NCBI RefSeq assembly: GCF_008086205.1
Contig: NZ_VSKK01000006.1
Span: forward strand, 28,866 to 92,865
DNA: 64,000 nucleotides
Direction: 5' to 3'
Source of the DNA: Bizionia myxarmorum
GTDB lineage: Bacteria; Bacteroidota; Bacteroidia; Flavobacteriales; Flavobacteriaceae
Numbering within the stretch: position 1 is the first letter of the stretch; every line of letters begins with the position of its first letter. Shown piece after piece: positions 44,860-53,173 of this stretch. The notes beneath the pieces were generated by a model. It did not search any database. It worked only from the letters and a program-made list of their open reading frames with translations, and had not been told where the DNA came from. Made by a program: the position numbers and the translations under genes.

Positions 44860-46178
44860 AATTCATAAGTTTTATTCGAAAAATTTTAAATAAGCCTTTT
44901 CAAAGTGTCTATAGACTATTTTTATGGTCTTCTGGAGCAGATTTAAAGATCTTAAAACAAGCACCTACTGATAATAATAAATTTTTCGGGATAGGAGGAA
45001 CTATATTATTTACTGCTTTAATGGCAACATTCGCTGGTGGTTATGCTTTTTTTACAGCATTTAAAAGCCCCTATTTGGCTGTTTTGTTTGGTATATTTTG
45101 GGGTGCATTAATTTTTAATCTTGACAGGTATATAGTCTCCACCTTTGGGGTGGGAGATGGTAAAAAAACAATTTCTAGACAAGAACTTATAGAAGCTGCA
45201 CCAAGGTTATTAATGGCGATGATTTTAGGCTTCGTAATAGCCACTCCTCTTGAGTTAAAACTTTTTGAAAGTGAAATTAATGCAGAAATAGCGCGTCAAA
45301 ATTTAATCACTATTCAAGAAGGTAGTTCAAACGCCATTGAAGTGGCGCAAAATCAAAATGCAAGCGATCAAATTGAGATTAATACTTTGCGCGGTATAAC
45401 TAAAGATCATGAAGCGGAATTGGCTGCCTTAAAGATTAAAAGAGACTCGGCTTATGATAAATATATGTGTGAATTGAACGGTACTTGTGGAACTGGGAAG
45501 CCAGGGGAAGGCCCTGTTTTTAGAGAAGCTAAAGCAGCTTATCTATTGCTTAATGAAGAATTCACTAAATTAAATGAAGAATATGCAGATAAACGAAAAT
45601 CAGATTATAAGCGAATAGAAGAATTAAATGAAAAAATCGAATTAAATTTCACGAAAGCAACTGGACAAGCAGCTAAAACGGAGACGGCTATTGAAGGCAG
45701 GAATGGTTTATTGGCAAGATTATCAGCTTTAAATAATTTGTGTTATGAAGAAAAAGCGATAACGCGAATTGATGAAGAAGGGAATAGAGTATTAGTTGGA
45801 TATGAAACTTTAAAGACAACTGTTTGGTATGCAAAATGGCTCATTACCATTTTATTCATTTTTATTGAAATTGCACCAATTCTATTTAAGATGATGACCG
45901 AACGCGGTACATACGATGATATTTTAGACCGCATAAAACATGAAGCAAAAGTAAAGCAGCTTTTATTACAATCAAATATCAACCAAGAAATTAATTCTTC
46001 TGTAAAAGTTAATACCGCCATGAATGAATTGAAAATAGAAGAGGAGTTAAAAGCTAATGACGACCTCATTAAAAATATTGCAAAAGCCCAAGCTGAGGTA
46101 GCTGCAGTTGCAATTGAATTATGGAAACAGGAACAAATGGAATTAGTTAAGAATAAGGGCATAAATATAGTATCTTAA
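44856..46178 (+). CDS. DUF4407 membrane protein with central coiled coil
   Basis: A 440-residue protein. Membrane segments are GIGGTILFTALMATFAGGYA, SPYLAVLFGIFWGALIFNLD and LLMAMILGFVIATPLELKL. A long charged coiled coil follows (about 140-300) with a Cys pair near MCELNGTCG. A fourth segment is WLITILFIFIEIAPILFKMM, and a cytoplasmic helical tail ends the protein. This is the DUF4407 layout. As part of the triad operon it could be the membrane sensor or the effector. The RYIVSTFG motif after the second helix is typical of the family. Confidence 0.88.
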   Translation: MKFISFIRKILNKPFQSVYRLFLWSSGADLKILKQAPTDNNKFFGIGGTILFTALMATFAGGYAFFTAFKSPYLAVLFGIFWGALIFNLDRYIVSTFGVGDGKKTISRQELIEAAPRLLMAMILGFVIATPLELKLFESEINAEIARQNLITIQEGSSNAIEVAQNQNASDQIEINTLRGITKDHEAELAALKIKRDSAYDKYMCELNGTCGTGKPGEGPVFREAKAAYLLLNEEFTKLNEEYADKRKSDYKRIEELNEKIELNFTKATGQAAKTETAIEGRNGLLARLSALNNLCYEEKAITRIDEEGNRVLVGYETLKTTVWYAKWLITILFIFIEIAPILFKMMTERGTYDDILDRIKHEAKVKQLLLQSNINQEINSSVKVNTAMNELKIEEELKANDDLIKNIAKAQAEVAAVAIELWKQEQMELVKNKGINIVS

Positions 46179-46183
46179 AACTT

Positions 46184-46498
46184 ATGACAAAACCCCAAAT
46201 CAAACTCGTCAAAGTTGTTTTAGCGGTGCTGCTATTTCTCTGTCTATTAGATATGCCATACGGTTATTACCAATTCCTACGTTTTGTGTCTTTTGCTGTA
46301 TTTGGTATTTTAGCATATCAAGCTTATGAAAAAGAAAATAAAACTGAAGTAATTTTATATTTAGTTCTAGCCTTGCTTTTTCAACCATTTATTAAAATCG
46401 CACTTGGCAGAACTATTTGGAATGTTGTAGATGTGGTGGTGGGTTTTTGGTTGTTGTATGATGTGTTAATTAAACAAAAAGGAAAGTCACTAGAATAA
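46184..46498 (+). CDS. Small membrane protein (DUF6804-like)
   Basis: A 104-residue protein with three or four hydrophobic helices (VVLAVLLFLCLLDMPYGYYQ, FVSFAVFGILAYQAYE, VILYLVLALLFQPFIKI, VVDVVVGFWLLYDVLI). The QPFIKIALGRTIWNVVD motif fits small DUF6804-type membrane proteins common near accessory genes. It starts 5 bases after the DUF4407 stop codon and is probably part of the same transcript. Confidence 0.7.
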   Translation: MTKPQIKLVKVVLAVLLFLCLLDMPYGYYQFLRFVSFAVFGILAYQAYEKENKTEVILYLVLALLFQPFIKIALGRTIWNVVDVVVGFWLLYDVLIKQKGKSLE

Positions 46499-46584
46499 TA
46501 AAATAGGTTGCATTTTATGTCAAATAGGTTACTATCAAAGACTATTTGTATTACAAGTTTAATGAATCTTAAATTATTTGTATT

Positions 46585-46968
46585 ATGGAAAAATCTAATA
46601 AATGGGAAGACGAGATATCTGTTAAAGTTCAAAAAGGAATTGACTTTCTTTTAAAGCTTTCAAAAAAACAAAGAAATAAGTTGTTGATGTTATTAAAAGA
46701 GGTTCAAGCTATTCAAAAATCCGATTTAACAACAGAACAAAAAACGAAAGAAATTAAAAACACTTTATGGACAAAAAGATCGGTTAGTGGAAAACTATTA
46801 ATGGGTGCTTTTTTGGGAACCATAACTGGACTAATAATTTTTGGTACTGGCGGAATTGGTATTGCTGGATTAGGAGGTGCTATTGGTGTTTGGGGATGGT
46901 TTGCGGGAACAGCCGGAGGTGTTTTAGTATCCTCAATTATTCAGAACTTCGAAAAGAAAAAGAATTGA
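46585..46968 (+). CDS. Hypothetical protein with glycine-rich membrane hairpin
   Basis: A 127-residue protein. A charged helical N-terminus (about 1-65) leads to LLMGAFLGTITGLIIFGTGG and then GIAGLGGAIGVWGWFAGTAG, a Gly-rich hydrophobic pair that could insert in a membrane. The tail is basic (NFEKKKN). I do not recognise it. The pattern of a soluble helix plus Gly-rich hairpin is seen in small membrane-active defence proteins, but this is only suggestive. It lies between the triad operon and hsdR, with gaps on both sides. Confidence 0.6.
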   Translation: MEKSNKWEDEISVKVQKGIDFLLKLSKKQRNKLLMLLKEVQAIQKSDLTTEQKTKEIKNTLWTKRSVSGKLLMGAFLGTITGLIIFGTGGIGIAGLGGAIGVWGWFAGTAGGVLVSSIIQNFEKKKN

Positions 46969-47181
46969 ATCATCTCCCGTTTTACTGAAAATTTTAAAGA
47001 AATATCATTCTGTTTCAATAGGTTTGATAAATAATATTTAAAAGCATAAATAGATACTGCAAAAGTCCTTTAAATTTCTGTTATATTGTAGGCATTAATC
47101 ATACTTTTTATATCTTTAAAAACTCCATTAAAGCGGCAGCAATTATAATAACTAATGCTATTACTACAAGAACGTAGTATT

Positions 47182-49560
47182 ATGTCTATGAATAAAAAAG
47201 ACTTATCCGAAAGAGATATTTGCAGTAAGTTTATAAATCCCTCTATTCAGAAATCTGGTTGGAATATGCGTACCCAAGTAAGAGAAGAAGTTTCTTTTAC
47301 AGACGGACGAATCATAGTTCAAGGTAAATTATACACACGTGGAAAAAGTAAACGCGCAGATTATATCCTCTACTACAAATCTAATATTCCAATAGCTATT
47401 ATTGAGGCAAAAGATAATAAAAAGCCTGTTGGACATGGCATGCAACAAGCTCTAGAATATTCTGAAATTCTGCAAATTCCATTTGTATTTACTTCCAATG
47501 GTGATTCTTTTGTATTTCATGATAAAACAAGAACGGATGGTGTTTTAGAAGAAGAGCTAACATTAGATAATTTCCCATCGCCTGAAACATTATGGAAAAA
47601 ATATTTAAAGCATCAAAATATTGAGACTCCAGAAGCTCAAGAAATAGTAGAGAAGGATTATTATTTGGATGATAGTGGTATGAAGCCAAGGTATTATCAG
47701 CAAAACGCTGTAAACAGAACTTTAGAAGCCATAGCCAAAGGTCAAGATCGGATTATTTTAGTCATGGCTACTGGTACAGGCAAAACGTATACGGCTTTTA
47801 ATATTATTTGGCGTCTATGGAAAACAGGAATTAAGAAACGTATTTTGTTTCTAGCAGATAGAAATGCCTTATTAACACAAACCAAAAATGGTGATTTCTC
47901 TCCTTTCGGGAATGATATCATGCATATTATTAAAAACCGAAAGATTGATAAATCTTACCAAATATATTTTGCACTTTATCAAGGTTTAACCAGTATAGAC
48001 GAAGATAAAAATGCCTACAAAGAATTTAGTCCAGATTTTTTCGATCTAATAGTGATTGACGAGTGTCATCGTGGAAGTGCTTCCGAAGCTTCTGCTTGGC
48101 GAGATGTTTTGACGTATTTTAATTCGGCTACTCAAATAGGATTGACCGCAACTCCAAAGGAAACTAAAGATGTTTCGAATATGGAATACTTTGGAGAACC
48201 TGTATATACCTATTCTTTGAAGCAAGGGATTGATGATGGCTTTTTAGCGCCTTATAAAGTGGTGCGAATTACAACAAATGTAGATGAAGGCTGGAGGCCA
48301 ACAGCTGGCTTAATTGATAAGTATGGAAATGAAGTAAAAGACCGTATTTATAATTTAAAGGATTACGATAGAACTTTAGCTATAGACGAACGCACAGAAT
48401 TAATTGCGAAAAAGATTACCGAGTATCTAAAAGCAACAGACCGTTATGCGAAAACAATTGTGTTTTGTGTAGATATAGACCATGCAAATAGAATGCGACA
48501 AGCATTAATAAATGAGAATGCCGATTTAGTCGCAAAACACTGGAATTACTGCGTGAAAATTACTGGTGATGATGAAGTAGGAAAGCAAGAATTAGATAAT
48601 TTTACAGATGTAGAAGAACGCTTTCCTGTTATCGCTACAACTTCTAAAATGTTAACCACTGGTATTGATAGCAAAATGGTTAAAGTGATTGTTTTGGAAT
48701 CTAACATACAATCCGTTACAGAGTTTAAGCAAATTATTGGTAGAGGTACACGAATACGTGAAGCGGAAGGTAAAGTCTATTTTACCATTATGGATTTTAG
48801 AAAAGCAACTAATATTTTTGCTAGACCTGATTTTGATGGTGACCCTGTTCAAATTTACGAACCAGAACCATGTGGTTCAGTGGTACCACCAGATACTATT
48901 GAACCGACAGAACCAGATAGTGGAGAACCCAATAATCCAGATTTATTTACGCCAACTCCACCTGATATTGATATCGTTGGAGGAGATCAAGAAGTAAAAA
49001 AATTCTACGTCAACCAAATACCTGTTTCGGTGGTTAATGAACGTGTTCAGTATTACGGAAAAGACGGGAAGTTAATTACTGAATCCTTAAAAGATTATTC
49101 AAGAAAAAATATCACAAAGGAGTTTGCCTCTTTAGACGATTTTATTCAACGATGGAATGAGTCTGAAAAGAAAGAGGAATTAATAAAAGAACTTGCAGAA
49201 CATGGTGTCCTTCTTGAAGCCTTGCGCGAAGATGCTGGACAAGATTTAGATGATTTCGATTTAATCTGCCACATTGCCTTCGATCAACCTGCTTTAACGC
49301 GACAAGAACGCGCCAATAACGTACGCAAACGCAACTATTTTACGAAGTACAGCGAAACAGCACAAAAGGTTCTAAATAGCTTATTAGATAAATATGAAAA
49401 GGAAGGTATTGTAAGCATAGAACAAGGTTCTGTACTTAAAGTAAAACCGTTAACAGAAATGGGTTCTCCCGTGGAATTAGTAAGAGCGTTTGGTAAGAGA
49501 AAAGATTTTGAGCAAGCTATGAAAGAATTAGAAAACGAAATTTATAATATCACCGCGTAA
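47182..49560 (+). CDS. hsdR: Type I restriction endonuclease subunit R
   Basis: About 792 residues from ATG 47182 (MSMNKKDLSERDICSKF). The N-terminal nuclease has ADYILYYKSNIPIAIIEAKD with the ExK pair. The SF2 motor follows: ILVMATGTGKTYTAFNII (Walker A), FDLIVIDECHRGSASEAS (DECH), QIGLTATPKETKD and FKQIIGRGTRIREAEGK (motif VI). A Pro/Glu-rich linker (about 575-610) leads to the C-terminal domain that binds the methylase. It resembles the EcoAI/EcoEI branch. It cuts unmodified DNA after ATP-driven translocation. A GmrSD-like gene, and not hsdM, follows it after 2 bases. Confidence 0.95.
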   Translation: MSMNKKDLSERDICSKFINPSIQKSGWNMRTQVREEVSFTDGRIIVQGKLYTRGKSKRADYILYYKSNIPIAIIEAKDNKKPVGHGMQQALEYSEILQIPFVFTSNGDSFVFHDKTRTDGVLEEELTLDNFPSPETLWKKYLKHQNIETPEAQEIVEKDYYLDDSGMKPRYYQQNAVNRTLEAIAKGQDRIILVMATGTGKTYTAFNIIWRLWKTGIKKRILFLADRNALLTQTKNGDFSPFGNDIMHIIKNRKIDKSYQIYFALYQGLTSIDEDKNAYKEFSPDFFDLIVIDECHRGSASEASAWRDVLTYFNSATQIGLTATPKETKDVSNMEYFGEPVYTYSLKQGIDDGFLAPYKVVRITTNVDEGWRPTAGLIDKYGNEVKDRIYNLKDYDRTLAIDERTELIAKKITEYLKATDRYAKTIVFCVDIDHANRMRQALINENADLVAKHWNYCVKITGDDEVGKQELDNFTDVEERFPVIATTSKMLTTGIDSKMVKVIVLESNIQSVTEFKQIIGRGTRIREAEGKVYFTIMDFRKATNIFARPDFDGDPVQIYEPEPCGSVVPPDTIEPTEPDSGEPNNPDLFTPTPPDIDIVGGDQEVKKFYVNQIPVSVVNERVQYYGKDGKLITESLKDYSRKNITKEFASLDDFIQRWNESEKKEELIKELAEHGVLLEALREDAGQDLDDFDLICHIAFDQPALTRQERANNVRKRNYFTKYSETAQKVLNSLLDKYEKEGIVSIEQGSVLKVKPLTEMGSPVELVRAFGKRKDFEQAMKELENEIYNITA

Positions 49561-49562
49561 AA

Positions 49563-51701
49563 ATGAAAATATCACAGATTTTAGATAAAATAGATGAGAG
49601 GCAATTGTTTGTTCCAGCGTTTCAAAGAGAATACGTCTGGAAACGACAACATGCAAAAGATTTAGTGTCTTCATTAATTCAAGATTATCCTACCGGTACA
49701 ATGCTGACTTGGGAAACGAACTATCCACCTGAATTAAAAGGGGAGCATAAATACGATGCTCGTCAAGGAGCGGTTAAGTTGATTTTAGACGGACAACAGC
49801 GTATCACCACATTGTATATGCTAATGACTGGCAACATACCACCTTATTATAAAAAACATGAAATATTGGTTGACATTAGAAATTTATATGTGAATGTCGA
49901 AACACTAGCTCTTGAATATTACAAAATAACCATCATGCAAAATGATCCTTTATGGGTTAATATTACAGATATTTTTCAAGGTAAAATTAGATATCGCGAT
50001 GTGATACAGCAATTAGAACTTAAATTAGATGGAGAACGTGTAGAAAGAGAAAAATCTGATTTAATTGACGATAATTTTAGAGCTATTGAAAAAATTAAAG
50101 ACAGGGATTTTCAAGAGCAAATTATTCCACCTAAAGCATCGTTAAAAGAAGCTATAGATATTTTTTATATTGTAAATGCGAGTGGAGTAAACCTTACTGA
50201 TGCTGAATTAGCTTTAGCTCAAATTTCAGGATATTGGCCACAAGCAAGAGATTTATTTAAGAAAAAACTAGTCGAACTAGAAAAGAATGGCTACGTCTTT
50301 AAATTAGACTTCATTGTTTATGTATTGTTGGGTGTCTTGCATAATATGGGTTCTAAATTAGATAAACTTCATAGTCAAGATAATAAAGAAAATATACAAG
50401 CAGCATGGAAAAGATTAGATGAGGATGTTTTAGACTATGTTTTTAACGTCATGAAAAGCCAAGCTTATATTGACCATACTAAAGAAGTTAACTCCGTTTA
50501 CGCATTTGTACCTATAATTGTATATGCATATAATAAGGGAGGCAAAAAGCTTTCTCAAATTGAAATTAAAAAAGTTGTAAAATGGTTTTATTATTCACAA
50601 ATAAGACAGCGTTATGTTAGTCAATTACAGCAAAAATTAGACAAAGATATTGGTGTTGTGGCTAAAGATGAAAACCCATTTGATAAGCTATTAAGTATGA
50701 TTGCGGCTGAACGGCCTTTAGAAATAAGTAAAGATGAATTTGTTGGTGTAGGTATTAGTCACGCACTTTGGGGTCTAATGAATTTTTACTTTAAAAGCAA
50801 AGGCGCTATCTGTTTTACAACAGGTATCAATATCCGTAAAAATATGGGTAAAAAATATGAACTGGAATGGGATCATATTTTTCCGTATTCATTATTGAAA
50901 TTAGAAGGGTATAATAGAAATAATAAATTTAAATATAGTTTAGCTCAAGAAATTACGAATAGAGCAATTTTAACACAACTCGCAAATCGTAAAAAAAGTA
51001 ATCATCTAGCGGAAGGTTATTTACTAGAGACTTTAGAGCATTTCCCAGGCGCATTAGAAAAACAATGTATACCAGCTGACGAGGAACTTTGGAAAATGGA
51101 GAATTTTGAATTGTTTCTTGAAAAACGCCGCATTTTATTAGCTAAAGAATTAAATGCCTTTCTTAATAATATAACGGAAACAAGTTATGAGTCTATAGAT
51201 ATGGATATTGTGGAGATGATAATGTCTGGCGAGAACAGTCAAGTGGAGTTTAAAACAACGTTGCGCTATGATATGCGAGAGAATAAAGTGAATAAAAAGC
51301 TTGAAGAGGTCGTATTAAAAACACTCGCCGCTTTCTCTAATGGGCAAGGAGGCACACTAGTAATGGGGGTAACTGATGAAATGGAAGTAATTGGATTAGA
51401 AAATGATTATAAAACATTAAAGAGTGGTACTAAAGATGAATTTGAATTGCATTTGCGAAATTTAGTAAATGCAGCTTACGGTATTGAATTTGCCACTAAT
51501 AACCTAGATGTTTCATTTCCTGAAATTAATGACACTGAAATATGTATTGTTGATATCAAACAAGGTTTAAGACCTTTATACACCGAAGTGTCAGACAAAA
51601 ATGGAAACAGGAGTAAAAAGTTCTATGTGCGCAGTGGCAATGCCTCACAAGAAATAGATATTACAGAAGTAGCCCAATATATTAACCAAAGATTTGATTA
51701 A
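49563..51701 (+). CDS. GmrSD-like DUF262/DUF1524 protein fused to an AlbA_2 domain
   Basis: A 712-residue fusion. Residues 1-340 are DUF262 with VPAFQREYVWKRQ and LILDGQQRITTLYML, the ParB-like nucleotide site. About 410-520 is DUF1524 with the HNH-type YELEWDHIFPYSLLKLEG and ANRKKSNHLAEGYL. From about 560 an AlbA_2 (Schlafen-type) domain follows with GENSQVEFKTTLRYD, TLAAFSNGQGGTLVMGV and a YVRSGNASQEI end. DUF262/DUF1524 proteins are type IV enzymes against modified phage DNA. Sitting between hsdR and hsdM, it likely adds a second activity to the system. Confidence 0.9.
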   Translation: MKISQILDKIDERQLFVPAFQREYVWKRQHAKDLVSSLIQDYPTGTMLTWETNYPPELKGEHKYDARQGAVKLILDGQQRITTLYMLMTGNIPPYYKKHEILVDIRNLYVNVETLALEYYKITIMQNDPLWVNITDIFQGKIRYRDVIQQLELKLDGERVEREKSDLIDDNFRAIEKIKDRDFQEQIIPPKASLKEAIDIFYIVNASGVNLTDAELALAQISGYWPQARDLFKKKLVELEKNGYVFKLDFIVYVLLGVLHNMGSKLDKLHSQDNKENIQAAWKRLDEDVLDYVFNVMKSQAYIDHTKEVNSVYAFVPIIVYAYNKGGKKLSQIEIKKVVKWFYYSQIRQRYVSQLQQKLDKDIGVVAKDENPFDKLLSMIAAERPLEISKDEFVGVGISHALWGLMNFYFKSKGAICFTTGINIRKNMGKKYELEWDHIFPYSLLKLEGYNRNNKFKYSLAQEITNRAILTQLANRKKSNHLAEGYLLETLEHFPGALEKQCIPADEELWKMENFELFLEKRRILLAKELNAFLNNITETSYESIDMDIVEMIMSGENSQVEFKTTLRYDMRENKVNKKLEEVVLKTLAAFSNGQGGTLVMGVTDEMEVIGLENDYKTLKSGTKDEFELHLRNLVNAAYGIEFATNNLDVSFPEINDTEICIVDIKQGLRPLYTEVSDKNGNRSKKFYVRSGNASQEIDITEVAQYINQRFD

Positions 51702-51711
51702 AAACAGTTTA

Positions 51712-53142
51712 ATGAGTAACATAACAACAAACATAAAAGGTATACGCGATATTATGCGTAAAGACACAGGAGTAGATGGAGATGCACAACGAATCTCTCA
51801 AATGGTGTGGATGCTTTTTATGAAGATTTTTGCCGATAAGGAAGAAGAATGGGAAATTACCATAGAGAATTATGTATCTCCAATTCCTGAACACTTAAAA
51901 TGGCAAAATTGGGCAGCAGATGACGAAGGCTTAACAGGTGATGCTTTAATGGAGTTTATAGAAACCGAATTGTTTCCTGCGTTAAAAGATTTAGATATTA
52001 CATTAAGTCCGCAAGCAAAAATTATACGTTCGGTGTTTGACGATACCTATAACTTTATGAAAAACGGAACGCTCTTCCGTCAAGTTATTAATGTGATTAA
52101 TGAGATTGATTTTAATAGCACTAGTGAGCGCCATGTATTTAATGATATTTACGAAACCATATTAAAAGACCTACAATCTGCAGGTTCTTCAGGGGAGTAT
52201 TATACACCAAGAGCCGTTACGCAGTTTATGGTAGATATGATTAATCCACAATTAGGAGAAAGCGTACTCGATCCTGCCTGTGGAACGGGTGGATTTTTAA
52301 CCTGTACTATTGATGCCGTCCGTAATCAAGTAAAAACACCAAAGGATAGAGAGGTATTACAAAACTCCATACGTGGTGTCGAGAAAAAACCATTACCACA
52401 TTTACTGTGTACTACCAATTTAATGTTACATGGTTTCGATTTACCAGCAGTACGTAGAGATAATTTATTAAGTAAACCCTATGCAGATTGGGGCGCCAAA
52501 GACAAGTTAGATATTATACTCTCTAATCCACCTTTTGGTGGTGTAGAAGAAGATGGTACAGAAACCAACTTTCCTAAAAAGTTTAGAACCAAAGAAACAG
52601 CCGATTTATTTTTAGCCTTAATTATTAAGCTTTTAAAAGATAAAGGACGTTGTGCAATTGTATTACCAGATGGAACTTTGTTTGGAGAAGGAATGAAAAC
52701 CCGCCTAAAAGAAGAGTTGTTAGATAAATGTAACCTACACACCATTGTACGTTTACCAAATGGCGTTTTTAACCCATACACAAGTATTAAAACCAACTTA
52801 TTGTTTTTTGAAAAAGGCACGCCTACCAAAGACGTATGGTACTACGAACACCAATACCCAAAAGGTGCTAAAAGCTATAATAAAGGAACACCAATTAACA
52901 TAAAAGAGTTTGATGTTGAAAAAGCGTGGTGGAACAAACGTGAAGAAAATGAATATGCTTGGAAAGTTTCTATTGAAGATATTAAAAAACGCAATTACAA
53001 CCTAGATATAAAAAACCCACACCAAGAAGTTGATACTTTAGAAAGCCCAGAAGTAATTTTAGAAAAGTTTAGAACTACGGAACAAAAAATTTCTAGCATA
53101 CAAGACGAAATTATTAATGTTTTAACTGAAGCTTTAAAATAA
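51712..53142 (+). CDS. hsdM: Type I restriction modification methylase subunit M
   Basis: About 476 residues from ATG 51712 (MSNITTNIKGIRDIMRKDTG), chosen over an upstream TTG. The helical N-terminal HsdM domain precedes GEYYTPRAVTQFMVDMINPQ, the AdoMet motif LDPACGTGGFLTCTIDAVR (about 187-205) and the catalytic NPPFGG (about 272-277). It methylates adenine in the target together with HsdS. The product is intact. A short hairpin (53147-53166) separates it from hsdS. Confidence 0.96.
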   Translation: MSNITTNIKGIRDIMRKDTGVDGDAQRISQMVWMLFMKIFADKEEEWEITIENYVSPIPEHLKWQNWAADDEGLTGDALMEFIETELFPALKDLDITLSPQAKIIRSVFDDTYNFMKNGTLFRQVINVINEIDFNSTSERHVFNDIYETILKDLQSAGSSGEYYTPRAVTQFMVDMINPQLGESVLDPACGTGGFLTCTIDAVRNQVKTPKDREVLQNSIRGVEKKPLPHLLCTTNLMLHGFDLPAVRRDNLLSKPYADWGAKDKLDIILSNPPFGGVEEDGTETNFPKKFRTKETADLFLALIIKLLKDKGRCAIVLPDGTLFGEGMKTRLKEELLDKCNLHTIVRLPNGVFNPYTSIKTNLLFFEKGTPTKDVWYYEHQYPKGAKSYNKGTPINIKEFDVEKAWWNKREENEYAWKVSIEDIKKRNYNLDIKNPHQEVDTLESPEVILEKFRTTEQKISSIQDEIINVLTEALK

Positions 53143-53146
53143 TCAA

Positions 53147-53166
53147 ATTCCTGCGAAGGCAGGAAT
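53147..53166. repeat. Short REP-like palindrome between hsdM and hsdS
   Basis: ATTCCTGC (53147-53154) and GCAGGAAT (53159-53166) pair around GAAG. I recall this CCTGCGAAGGCAGG type palindrome as frequent between genes in Flavobacteriia. It follows the hsdM stop codon. Confidence 0.6.
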
Positions 53167-53173
53167 CTCAACT

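Noticed and set aside
46585..46968. Holin or toxin assignment for the small Gly-rich protein
   Set aside because: The hydrophobic hairpin fits many membrane proteins; nothing specific supports a lytic role.
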